DNA of 64,000 nt from CAVTJL01 sp963735065 (GTDB taxonomy: Bacteria > Pseudomonadota > Alphaproteobacteria > Geminicoccales > Geminicoccaceae): the NCBI GenBank assembly GCA_963735065.1, contig CAVTJL010000001.1:806001-870000 (forward strand), in the 5' to 3' direction. Positions 52,100 through 60,700 of the stretch are shown here, in pieces. The number at the start of each line of letters is the position of its first letter. Position 1 is the first letter of the stretch. The position numbers and the translations under genes are program-made. The notes under the pieces are model-generated. The model worked only from the letters and a program-made list of their open reading frames with translations. It had not been told where the DNA came from and ran no database searches.

Positions 52100-55000
52100 A
52101 TGGACATCTCGGCGTGGCTGCGGGAGCTGGGGCTGGAGCGCTACGGGACGGCGTTCCGCGACAACGACATTGACGCTGCCGTCTTGCGCACCCTGAGCGC
52201 CGAAGACCTGAAGGAGCTCGGCGTCACCTCTCTTGGCCATCGCAAGAAGCTGCTGGAAGCGATCGCCGTCCTCGGCTCCCAGACGCCGGTAGGTGCCTCC
52301 ATGGACACGGCTGTCGTCCGGCCCGAGGCCGAGCGGCGCCAGCTCACTGTCTTGTTCTGCGATCTGGTGGGCTCGACGGCACTATCGAGCCAGCTCGATC
52401 CCGAAGACATGCGCGAGGTGATCGGGGCCTACCAGAAGGCGGTGGCCTGCGAGATCGGGCGCTTGGAGGGGCATGTCGCCAAGTTCATGGGCGATGGTGT
52501 GCTGGCCTATTTCGGCTGGCCCAGGGCCCACGAGGACGAACCCGAGCAGGCGGTGCGAGCTGCCCTTGCCATCGTCGAGGCGGTGCGCGCTCTGTCGGCA
52601 CCCTCTGGTGAGCCGCTCGCCTGTCGGATCGGGATCGCGACCGGGCTCGTGGTGGTTGGCGATCTGGTCGGCCAGGGTGCTGCGCAGGAGGAGGCGGTGG
52701 TCGGCGCGACGCCCAACCTCGCGGCTCGCCTGCAGAGTATAGCCGATGCAGGCCAAGTGGTGCTGGCGCAGAGCACGAGGCGTCTCCTTGGTAATCTGTT
52801 CGAGCTCGAGGACCTGGGCACCCACGATCTCAAAGGCATCGCGACCCCGGCGCAGGCATGGCGGGTGATCGCCGAGCACGAGGCGGTCAGCCGCTTCGAG
52901 GCGCTTCGCGGCGCGCAGCTCGCCGCCTTCGTCGGACGCCGACGTGAGCTGTCCCTGCTCCTCGATTGCTGGGAGCGGGCGAAGGCGGGCCAAGGCCAGG
53001 TCGTGCTCCTCTCGGGCGAGGCCGGGATCGGCAAGTCGCGTATCGCGCGGGCCCTGCGGGAGCGCCTCGCGGGCGAGTCCCTTGCGGTGATCACGTACGG
53101 ATGCTCGCCCCACCACACCAACACGGCGCTTTACCCCGTGACCGTGCTCCTGGAACGGGCAGCTCACCTGACGCACGACGATCCCGCCGCGACGAGGCTA
53201 GACAAGCTGGAGGCCTCGCTCGCACGGGGCGGTCGGGCGGACGCCGAGAAGGTGCGACTCCTGGCTGCGCTCCTCGGAATCGAGACGGGTCGGCGCTATC
53301 CCCCGCTCGCCCTTGACGCGGAACGCCGCAAGCAGCGCACCCTCGAGGTCCTGACGAGGCAGCTCGCGGAGCAGGCAGCCCGCCAGCCGGTGCTCGCGCT
53401 GTGGGAGGACGTGCAATGGGCCGATCCCACGACCCTGGAGCTGCTGGGGCTGATGATCGAGGGCCTGAGCGCCCTCCCGGTCCTGATGCTGGTCACCTTC
53501 CGGCCGGAGCTCGACCCGCCCTGGAAGGGGCTCGGCCACGTTACCCAGCTCCAGCTCGGCCGTCTCGACCGGCGCGACTGTGTTGACCTCATCGGGCGGA
53601 TCACCGGTGGCAAGCGGCTGCCCGCGGAGGTGCTCGAGCCGATCCTCGCCAGAACCGACGGTGTCCCGCTGTTCGTTGAGGAGCTGACCAAGACGGTGCT
53701 GGAATCCGGCCTCATCGCCGACTCCGGCGATCGGTACGCGCTCGTCCGCCCCCTGCCGCCGCTCGCAATCCCCGCGACCTTGCACGACTCCTTGATGGCA
53801 CAACTCGACCGGCTGGCGCCTGTCAAGGAGGTGGCGCAGATCGCTGCATGCATCGGCCGCGACTTCACACGCCATCTACTGAGCGAGGTCGTTGGCCCGC
53901 CGCCGAGCGCCTGCGATCAGGCCCTGGATGAGCTGGCAAAAGCGGACCTCATAGCTCCCGGCCCGGGTGCGGGACCGAGCTACAGCTTCCGCCACGTCCT
54001 TATCCGCGACATCGCCTATAGCAGCCTGGTGCGGCCTCGCCGCCAGGAGCTGCACGCGCGCATCGCTCGCGCCCTGCGGAAATGCGAGCCCGAGATCTGC
54101 AAGGCTCGGCCCGAGCTGCTCGCCTACCACCTGACTGAGGCCGGCGAGCTCGTCGAGGCAGTCGACCAGTGGCTGAAGGCGGGCCGCCGTGCAACGGCGC
54201 TCTCGGCCAACCGGGAGGCTATCGAGCACCTGTCATATGGGCTGGAGCTATTGAAGCGGCTGCCCGACGATCAGGCGCACCGCCAGCGCGCGTTGGAGCT
54301 CCTGATCAGCCGGGGCCCCCCGCAAATCGTCCTTTACGGCGCCGCCACGAGGGAGGTTGCGGAGAACTATGCCGAAGCCCTCGCCCTTGCGGACACGCTT
54401 CCCGAGACTCGAGCCCATTTCGCGGCGCACTGGGGCTGGTGGCACATCTCGGCCGACCACCAGGAGCAGGAGGAGCGCGGCGCCTACCTTTTGGACCTTG
54501 CCGCACGCCTGCGCGACAACGGGCTCATCATGCAGGCCCACCACTGCCAGTGGGCAACACAGCTCAACCTCGGCCACCTGCACCGTTGTCGCCAGCATGT
54601 CGATACGGGTCTCGCTCTCTACGACGCAGGTGCCTATGAGGACGAGATCTCGCTCTATGGCGGCCACGATGCCAAGGTGTGCGGGCTGGGTAACGCGGCG
54701 ATCGTCGCCTGGCTGCTCGGCGACGCTGCTCTGGCCGAGAGGCGCATCGCAGAGGTCCTGGCGTGGGCGCGGCGCATCGGCCACGTCGCCAGCCAGGTGC
54801 ATGCGCTCGAATCGACAAGCCAGGTCAGCTTCTTCGCCCGCGATCCGGTGACCCTGCGGGCTTTGGCGACCGAGCTGATGCTGCTCGCGGCCGAGCACAA
54901 GTTCGCCGGCTATCATGCCAAGGCGAAGATCTATCTGGGCTGGGTGACGGCGCAGGATGGCGACGTCGCCCAGGGCCTCGACATGGCGGGCGAAGGTCTC

Positions 55001-55432
55001 ACCAAGTTCCGCGAGGTGAGCACGAGCTCGGATTCGCCCTTCTTCGCCAATATTCATGCGGAGCTCCTGGGCATGGTCGGCGAGGTCGACGCTGCCCTGG
55101 CCGAGCTCCAGCAGACACTCGACGACATGGCGCGGGGCTCGCTGAGCTTGTGGCTTCCGGAGCTGCAGCGCTGCTACGGGGAGCTCCTCGTCAGCCGCGG
55201 TCCGGCCTCCCATGCGGAGGCCGAGGCCTGGTTCAAGCGGGCCATGACGAGCGCGGACGACCAGGGGGCGTCCGCGCTCTTCGAGAGGGCCGCGAGCAGC
55301 CTCGTGCGCCTGCGTCGTAGCCATGGAGCTGGTGGCGCCAAGATCGCGTCCAGTCGCACCGGGTCCGGAGGCGCGGCGGACAAGCGCGCTGTCCGGTTCG
55401 GGGTCGATGCGGGCGCGGTGGGGGACGAGTGA
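52100..55432 (+). CDS. SAM-domain adenylate cyclase with AAA ATPase and TPR-like region
   Basis: 1110 residues from ATG 52100 (GAGGAG upstream). Order: SAM domain (about 1-60, MDISAWLRELGLERYG), class III cyclase (about 75-250; VLFCDLVGSTALS metal site, HVAKFMGDGVLAYFG), AAA ATPase with Walker A SGEAGIGKS near 305-313 and LALWEDVQWADP as Walker B, then a long TPR-like helical C-terminus. This is the large cyclase-ATPase class of signalling regulators. Its stop is one base before the YcaO start, so it is the first gene of that operon. Large kinase/cyclase proteins are known partners of some azoline-peptide loci, but this one has no kinase domain. Confidence 0.88.
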   Translation: MDISAWLRELGLERYGTAFRDNDIDAAVLRTLSAEDLKELGVTSLGHRKKLLEAIAVLGSQTPVGASMDTAVVRPEAERRQLTVLFCDLVGSTALSSQLDPEDMREVIGAYQKAVACEIGRLEGHVAKFMGDGVLAYFGWPRAHEDEPEQAVRAALAIVEAVRALSAPSGEPLACRIGIATGLVVVGDLVGQGAAQEEAVVGATPNLAARLQSIADAGQVVLAQSTRRLLGNLFELEDLGTHDLKGIATPAQAWRVIAEHEAVSRFEALRGAQLAAFVGRRRELSLLLDCWERAKAGQGQVVLLSGEAGIGKSRIARALRERLAGESLAVITYGCSPHHTNTALYPVTVLLERAAHLTHDDPAATRLDKLEASLARGGRADAEKVRLLAALLGIETGRRYPPLALDAERRKQRTLEVLTRQLAEQAARQPVLALWEDVQWADPTTLELLGLMIEGLSALPVLMLVTFRPELDPPWKGLGHVTQLQLGRLDRRDCVDLIGRITGGKRLPAEVLEPILARTDGVPLFVEELTKTVLESGLIADSGDRYALVRPLPPLAIPATLHDSLMAQLDRLAPVKEVAQIAACIGRDFTRHLLSEVVGPPPSACDQALDELAKADLIAPGPGAGPSYSFRHVLIRDIAYSSLVRPRRQELHARIARALRKCEPEICKARPELLAYHLTEAGELVEAVDQWLKAGRRATALSANREAIEHLSYGLELLKRLPDDQAHRQRALELLISRGPPQIVLYGAATREVAENYAEALALADTLPETRAHFAAHWGWWHISADHQEQEERGAYLLDLAARLRDNGLIMQAHHCQWATQLNLGHLHRCRQHVDTGLALYDAGAYEDEISLYGGHDAKVCGLGNAAIVAWLLGDAALAERRIAEVLAWARRIGHVASQVHALESTSQVSFFARDPVTLRALATELMLLAAEHKFAGYHAKAKIYLGWVTAQDGDVAQGLDMAGEGLTKFREVSTSSDSPFFANIHAELLGMVGEVDAALAELQQTLDDMARGSLSLWLPELQRCYGELLVSRGPASHAEAEAWFKRAMTSADDQGASALFERAASSLVRLRRSHGAGGAKIASSRTGSGGAADKRAVRFGVDAGAVGDE

Positions 55433-55433
55433 C

Positions 55434-56701
55434 ATGGATAGTCCCGGCACCCCGCTCGAGTCCACGGAAGCGTCGCCGGCGCGCAAGGTCTATCTCAAGG
55501 GAACGCACCGGGTCGCGACGCCTGACGAGACGCTCGCGCGGGTGAGGCCCTCGCTCGAGGCGATGGGAATCACCAGGATCGGGAATATCACCGGCCTCGA
55601 CCGCATCGGCATCCCGACCGTTCTTGTTGCCGGCCGAACAGCCGCTCGATCTCGGTGGCCCAGGGCAAGGGGCTCGATCTCGCGGCCGCCAAGGCGTCCG
55701 GTATCATGGAGGCAGTGGAGGCCTATCACGCGGAGACGATAACCGCGCCGGTTCGCTACGCGCGGCGGGCCGATATGGCGCAAGCGGGCGCGCTCGCCGG
55801 TCTGGAATCCCTGCCGCGTTGTCGTCCGGAGCCTCTACCCCTGGACGAGCGCATCTTTTGGATCGAGGGCCGGGAGATGTCGGAGGGTAGCGGTCGGGAT
55901 CGGACGTCGCTGTGGCTGCCTTTGGAGACCGTCAGCACCGACTACACCCTGCCGCAACCGCCGGGCTCCGGTTACTTTCAGGCAACGACCAACGGTCTCG
56001 CCGCGGGCAACACGCACGATGAGGCCTGCCTGCACGCCTTGTGCGAGCTGATCGAGCGGGACGCGACGACCCTCTGGCATCTCGGCGATGCCGAAGAGCG
56101 GGCGCGAACGAGACTGGATCTTCAAAGCGTCGATGATCCGCACGCTCTCGAGCTGCTGCGGCGGTTCCGACGGGCCGGCGTCGCGGTAGCGGCCTGGGAG
56201 ACGACCACCGATGTCGGCGTACCGAGCTTCGTCGTGCTCGTGGACGGCGATGCAGACGGACCCGACCCGGAGCTTGGTGCCGGATGCCATCCGGCACGGG
56301 GCGTGGCGCTCTGTCGAGCCCTGGCCGAGGCGGCGCAGGCCCGCGTGGGCTTCGTCTCCGCCTCGCGCGACGACCTCCTGCCCTCCCTCTATGCGCCCGC
56401 GGCACGCCGGCAGCGTCGCGACCGGGCGAAGGCATGGCTGGCCGCGCCGACGCAGGCCCACCGCAGCTTCAGCGGCGCGCCCGAGATGGCGGGCGGCTGC
56501 CCCGGGATCGACCTGGCCCGGGTATGCAGCAGCCTGCGAGCCGCGGGTCTCGACGAGATCATTCGCGTCGACCTCACCAAGCCGGCGCTGGGCATTCCCG
56601 TCGTGCGCATGGTGGTCCCTGGGCTCGAGGGCCCGCTTCGCCCGCAGGTGGCCTGGCAACCGGGCCGGCGCGCACGAGCCGTGCTGGAAAGGCGGCCATG
56701 A
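55434..56701 (+). pseudogene. YcaO cyclodehydratase/thioamidation enzyme, frameshifted
   Basis: ATP-dependent enzyme that activates peptide backbone amides. N-terminus from ATG 55434 (KVYLKGTHRVATPDETLARV, then GNITGLDRIGIPTVLV), then the frame is lost at about 55627; the coding frame resumes one base earlier with CRPNSRSISVAQGKGLDLAA and continues to TGA 56699-56701. ATP-site features: GIMEAVEAYHAE and the ALCELIERDA Glu-xx-Glu-Arg motif. Adding one base near 55627 gives a seamless YcaO of about 420 residues of the TfuA-associated type. Start is one base after the cyclase stop; stop overlaps the TfuA start. A real mutation or a sequence error are both possible. Confidence 0.85.
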
Positions 56702-58047
56702 GCGCCGTCGTCTTCCTCGGCCCCAGCCTGTCGGTGGACGAGGCACGATCACAGCTCGATGCGACCTACCTGCCGCCAGCGGCGCAGGGCGACGTCTGGC
56801 GGGCGGCGACGACCCTGAGGCCCGAGGTGATCGGGATCATCGACGGCGTGTTCGCTCACGCGCCGGCCGTCTGGCACAAGGAGATCCTCTTTGCGCTGAC
56901 CCAGGGCATCCACGTCATCGGCGCGGCCAGCATGGGGGCGCTCAGGGCAGCCGAGCTCGCGCCTTTCGGGATGCGTGGCGTCGGGGTCGTCTTCCGGGCC
57001 TATAGCGAGGGCCGTCTCGGCCCGACCGGGGACGTCCCGTTCGAGGACGATGACGAGGTTGCGGTCGTGCATGGGCCGGCCGAGGCCGGATGGCGTGCAC
57101 TGTCCGAAGCGATGGTCGATATCCGCTGCTCGCTCGCAGCGGCCGAGCGTGACGGCGTGCTGACACCATCGGAGCGTGCGCTCGTCCTCAACGAGGCGAA
57201 GGCGATCTTCTTGCGGAACGGGTCTGGCCCCCATCCTCGAGCATGCAGTGGGCGCGGGTCTGAGCCCGCCCGGAGGGCCGCCTCGAGTCGTGGCTCGGCA
57301 TAACCGCGTCCTGCAGAAGCGCGCAGATGCCCGGATGCTGCTGGACGAGATAGCCCGGTTTCTCGCGGAGCCACATGCGCCGTTCAAGGTGGGCTTCTCC
57401 TTGGAGAGGACGGGCATGTGGGCGGCCGCCGTCGCGGAGGCGGGTATGAGGCGTTTGGACGTCACCCGGAGCGAGGCCGTGGGACCACTTGCGGTCATGG
57501 ACGAGCTGCGCCTCGATCCCTCGGCCTGGCGCAGGACGCGCCGCGCCGCCCTGCTTGACGAGCTGGTCGCAGCCCGCACGGCGGCGGCGCCGGAAGACGA
57601 GCGAGCGGCCCTCGCCGACCTCCGCGAGGGTCTCGGGCTCGCCGATCGTGTGGCGCTCAATTCTTGGGCGAGGGACAATGACACGAGCCCTCGTTCTGAA
57701 GGCCCGGAAAGGAAGAGGCTGCCTTGCGGCGGCTCGAGCGCGAGCTCGCCGGCGAGCTAGCACAACCTATGGTCGATCGGCTACGCGCCGAGGGGCGCTA
57801 CGCGAAGCTGCGTCAGCGGGCTGAGGCCAAGTCGGCCCTTCTGTCACGCCTCGCAGCTGTCGAGACCGAGACGGACACGCCCGGCGACCTTCGCGTTCTC
57901 ACCTGGTATTTCCATGAGAGGCTCAACACTGCCATTCCGGACGATCTGGAGGCCTATGCGCGCGAGCTCGGTGTGATCGATGCGGACATGCTGCGGCGCA
58001 TGCTGTGGCGCGAGTTTCAGTTCGTCGTGCGCGGTCCGGACCGATGA
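56698..58047 (+). pseudogene. TfuA-like protein, three frameshifts
   Basis: Partner protein of YcaO in thioamide formation (as TvaI with TvaH in thioviridamide and in archaeal McrA modification). The first 175 residues are a textbook TfuA domain: VVFLGPSLSVDEARSQLDA, YLPPAAQGDVWRAAT, DGVFAHAPAVWHKEILFAL, SMGALRAAELAPFGM. Reading frames then change at about 57211 (after KAIF), about 57230 (in a C5 run) and about 57700, each explained by one missing base; the pieces ILEHAVGAGLSPPGG... and LRRLERELAGELAQP continue to TGA 58045-58047. The last ~110 residues form a charged helical extension. The start overlaps the YcaO stop and the stop overlaps the peptidase ATG. Confidence 0.82.
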
Positions 58048-59351
58048 CCGCGAATGCGCCCAGAGAGGAGACCGGTTCTGTTCTCGGTCATCCCGAGGGC
58101 ACGTGCTTTCTTCTGTTTCCTCAGGCCCCGGTGCTGTCGGCGTTCCGGCAGCCCGAGCGCTTACGTCTGCTCGCCACGCGCAGCGTCGAGCCGGGGCCGT
58201 CCGACGCGCTCAGCTACGTGGCCGACGCCATCGGCAAGAGCACGCCGTACGAGTTTCCTTACCTGCCCCCTTGGACCGGCCCGGTTCACCCGCCGGTGCG
58301 CCCCGGACCGCATGGTCACTTCGACCACCTGGTTCCGGGCAGCCGCGAGTTCGGCGCGGCCCATCTCTTCGGCGCGGTGCGCTTTGCGATGGACGTCTGG
58401 GAGCGCTACTTCGGGCGGCGGATTCCCTGGTTCTTTCGCCGGGATCTGCCGCGGCTCGAGCTGGTGCCGTTTCTCGATTGGGACAACGCCCATTCCGGCT
58501 ACGGCTTCGTCGAGACGGGCTGGGAGCGGAACAGGGATGGCGCCGTCCTTCGCTTCGCGTTGAGCATGGACACCATCGGCCATGAGATCGGCCACAGCAT
58601 TCTTTTCTCGGAGGTGGGAATCCCGATTGGCATCCACCGCACGGCCGAGTTCCTGGCCTTTCACGAAGCTGCCGCGGATCTGATGTCGCTCGTCTGCGTG
58701 GCCCAGTTCAATGCGGTCCTCGACGATGCGCTGTCGAAGACAAAAGGCAGTATTTATCTGGAGAACGAGATCAATCGGATCGGTGAGCTCTCCGAAACAG
58801 AGCAGATCCGGGTGGTCAGCAACGATCTCAAGATGTCGGACGTCGCGGACATCTGGCTCGATGCAGAGGGCCAATGGCACGATGCCTCCGGGCGGGGCCG
58901 TCACGCGCACGACCTCAGCCTGCCGCTCTCGGGCGCGATCTTCGACGTCATCGTCGAGATCTACCAGGAGATCCTCGTCGAGCGCTCGCTCATTCCACCA
59001 TGGCTCGACCGCCTATCCCGCAGCGGCGAGCGTGATCCGCACCGGATCGAGGCTGCCCGAGCGGGCTTCGCGCAGGCCTATGCCGGCCGGCACCACGCCT
59101 TCAAGGAGGCGCTGGTCTATGCGCGAGACTATACGGGCTTCGCGCTCGCGCGTCTGTGCGAGGACATCTGGCCTGGGGATCTGGCATTCTCCGGTGTCGG
59201 CGCCGCGCTACTCGCCGCCGATCGGGAGATGAGTGGAGGACGGTTCAAAGGCGTCATCGATGACTGCTTTGCCTGGCGCGGTGTCACTTTGGCATCTGCG
59301 TTGACGCAGCCACCTCGTCATGCGGATCTGACCACGCTCCGGCATCTCTGA
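58044..59351 (+). CDS. Gluzincin zinc metallopeptidase (M4-like)
   Basis: 435 residues from ATG 58044, which overlaps the TfuA stop. Zinc motif HEIGH with a third ligand Glu 28 residues later in FHEAAADLM (ExxxD), the thermolysin-like gluzincin arrangement. No signal peptide, so cytosolic. In peptide natural-product loci, such a gene would be a leader or cargo protease; its presence in this operon supports a modified-peptide function. Not matched to a named family member. It is intact while the two enzymes before it are frameshifted. Confidence 0.78.
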   Translation: MTANAPREETGSVLGHPEGTCFLLFPQAPVLSAFRQPERLRLLATRSVEPGPSDALSYVADAIGKSTPYEFPYLPPWTGPVHPPVRPGPHGHFDHLVPGSREFGAAHLFGAVRFAMDVWERYFGRRIPWFFRRDLPRLELVPFLDWDNAHSGYGFVETGWERNRDGAVLRFALSMDTIGHEIGHSILFSEVGIPIGIHRTAEFLAFHEAAADLMSLVCVAQFNAVLDDALSKTKGSIYLENEINRIGELSETEQIRVVSNDLKMSDVADIWLDAEGQWHDASGRGRHAHDLSLPLSGAIFDVIVEIYQEILVERSLIPPWLDRLSRSGERDPHRIEAARAGFAQAYAGRHHAFKEALVYARDYTGFALARLCEDIWPGDLAFSGVGAALLAADREMSGGRFKGVIDDCFAWRGVTLASALTQPPRHADLTTLRHL

Positions 59352-59452
59352 GCAGACGGGCTTTACGGCGACGTTGCACAGAGTCATAGTTGAGAATCGA
59401 GCAGTGCAGCCAGGCTCATGCGACGCCGACTGCCCGATGAGGGAGCGCTGCC

Positions 59453-60130
59453 ATGTTATTCGACTTCGCTCGCCGAGCCGCAAGAAGTTTCCAGAGATGT
59501 TTCCGGCGATCGCAAGCCGCCCAGCCGCCTGAGCCGGAACAGCCGGAACAGCCGATCAAGACACAGTATGTCGAGGAGGCGGAACGCGACCCTCTGACGG
59601 CGGCGCTGCTCGACAGCGGTGAAGATGTCCTGGAGCCCTCGCGTGTACGCCTCTTTGGCGTTGCATTCTTGAGTCTGAAGCTCGATGCCGACGAGATCAG
59701 GAAGTACCGTTATAGCAATAAGCTACTTCAGAAGAAGCTCCTGATGAAGGATGCCGCGTTGGCGCGGATCTATGCCTTCAGCTTCGAGGGGCATTACTAT
59801 AAGCTGGCAAAGCCATACATCTATCTCGTGCACGGAATTGGCCGCTCACGTCTTGAGAACCGGCCGGCATCCGTGGAAAACTGGGGCATAGAATACAAGG
59901 ACTTTATGTTCGCGGATGACGTGAGGGTATGGGAGGTCGACAAGGAGGACGTGATACTCCGCATCGACATCACATCCGGCTTCGTCAACGATGTGCTGCT
60001 GGAGGCCGTCGTTGGGGGAGGGAGTGGTATGTCGGCACGACAGGACCTTGCTGCGCGACAGGACTTGGCCGCGCGACAGGATTTCGCTTCGCGCGTCGAG
60101 ATGGCCGCTCGCCACCGGGCACGCGATTGA
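59453..60130 (+). CDS. Hypothetical protein with a C-terminal ARQDLA repeat tail
   Basis: 225 residues from ATG 59453 (GAGGGAG upstream). A basic N-terminus and a Pro/Glu-rich linker are followed by a soluble domain (RVRLFGVAFLSLKLDADEIRK, then IYLVHGIGRSRLENRPAS), a GGGSG linker and three copies of a hexapeptide (ARQDLA, ARQDLA, ARQDFA). Codons are less GC-biased than neighbouring genes (for example AAT, ATA, AAG), a sign of recent acquisition. No family recognised. 101 bp after the peptidase gene on the same strand; it could be the last gene of the operon or separate. Confidence 0.65.
   Translation: MLFDFARRAARSFQRCFRRSQAAQPPEPEQPEQPIKTQYVEEAERDPLTAALLDSGEDVLEPSRVRLFGVAFLSLKLDADEIRKYRYSNKLLQKKLLMKDAALARIYAFSFEGHYYKLAKPYIYLVHGIGRSRLENRPASVENWGIEYKDFMFADDVRVWEVDKEDVILRIDITSGFVNDVLLEAVVGGGSGMSARQDLAARQDLAARQDFASRVEMAARHRARD
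60035..60088 (+). repeat. Three tandem 18-bp repeats inside the hypothetical gene
   Basis: Units 60035-60052, 60053-60070 and 60071-60088 encode ARQDLA, ARQDLA and ARQDFA. They share CGACAGGA at the same offset and differ at a few, mostly third, codon positions, so the amino-acid repeat is retained while DNA has begun to diverge. Confidence 0.85.
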
Positions 60131-60325
60131 ATCGACTCGCTCTTGGCTCAGGGCTTCAACGACTGTAACGCTGTAGGTCATACGAACTTTGGTCGATCGA
60201 GCGAAAGCAACGACGCTCCCTTGTATCGGAGGTCATCGGGCGGCCCGCGCGGATGGGATATACCAAGGACTACTCCGTTGGACTGCTCGCTGGTGCCGTC
60301 TCGAGCGTCGGGTTCCAGCAGTGCG
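60131..60325. other. Non-coding gap before the nuclease remnant
   Basis: About 195 bp after the repeat-protein gene. Frames on both strands lose third-position bias here and none resembles a known protein. Probably decayed sequence between the operon and the nuclease fragment. Confidence 0.4.
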
Positions 60326-60617
60326 CCTCCGCTCGAGCTTGACATTGCCCACTTCGTAGTCGCAGGAGCCCTGCTCCTCGACGCAGCAGTTGGCGGCCGC
60401 CGCTGTTGTGATAGCGAATCTCTCATTGGTCCAGTCGACCGGACCGGTGGTGATCCAGGACGCCCTGTCCTCGGCCGTGATCTCCTGCTCGAGCCGGTCA
60501 GCCGCCGCCATGGGATCGCTCCCAACGGCCTGCTCGACCAAACAGGTGTCCCACGCAGCGTGCAACTGGCCGTGGCAGACGCCGGTCAATCTGATGTCGT
60601 TCCCGCCTCGGTCGTCC
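60326..60617 (-). pseudogene. Truncated S1/P1 nuclease remnant
   Basis: The minus-strand frame from 60617 encodes DRGGNDIRLTGVCHGQLHAA and continues WDTCLVEQAVGSDPMAAADR, then GPVDWTNERFAI and NCCVEEQGSCDYEVGNV: the C-terminal third of an S1/P1 zinc nuclease, including the GGND and LHxxWD motifs. The first codon abuts the 83-bp inverted-repeat element, so the 5' two-thirds is missing; the 3' end has also lost its homology. Third-position bias is good up to about 60326 and then drops. Confidence 0.65.
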
Positions 60618-60700
60618 TAGTACTACAGGCGTATTTTATGGGGTGCTCGCCGTCGCCAGTGGGACCGACGAGCCTCCAATGAAACACGGCTCTAGTACTA
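60618..60700. mobile_element. 83-bp MITE-like palindromic element
   Basis: Terminal inverted repeats of 32 bp (60618-60649 and 60669-60700) match at 25 positions and enclose 19 nt. Both ends read TAGTACTA outwards-in, and the element begins and ends with TA, as for IS630/Tc1-type elements that duplicate a TA target. CTAG-containing sequence is rare in this genome window. The left end coincides with the S1/P1 remnant boundary and the right end gives the TAG stop of the CocE gene. Non-autonomous; no transposase. Family assignment is inference. Confidence 0.6.

Noticed and set aside
60035..60088. CRISPR-like direct repeats
   Set aside because: The 18-bp units are adjacent, lack spacers and lie in frame in a protein gene.
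59453..60130. Repeat-tailed protein as the thioamidation or azoline precursor peptide
   Set aside because: Too long, no Cys-rich core and no leader/core break; kept only as a possible partner.
60143..60682. 179-residue plus-strand ORF in the gap before CocE
   Set aside because: Antisense to the S1/P1 remnant and runs through the palindromic element.
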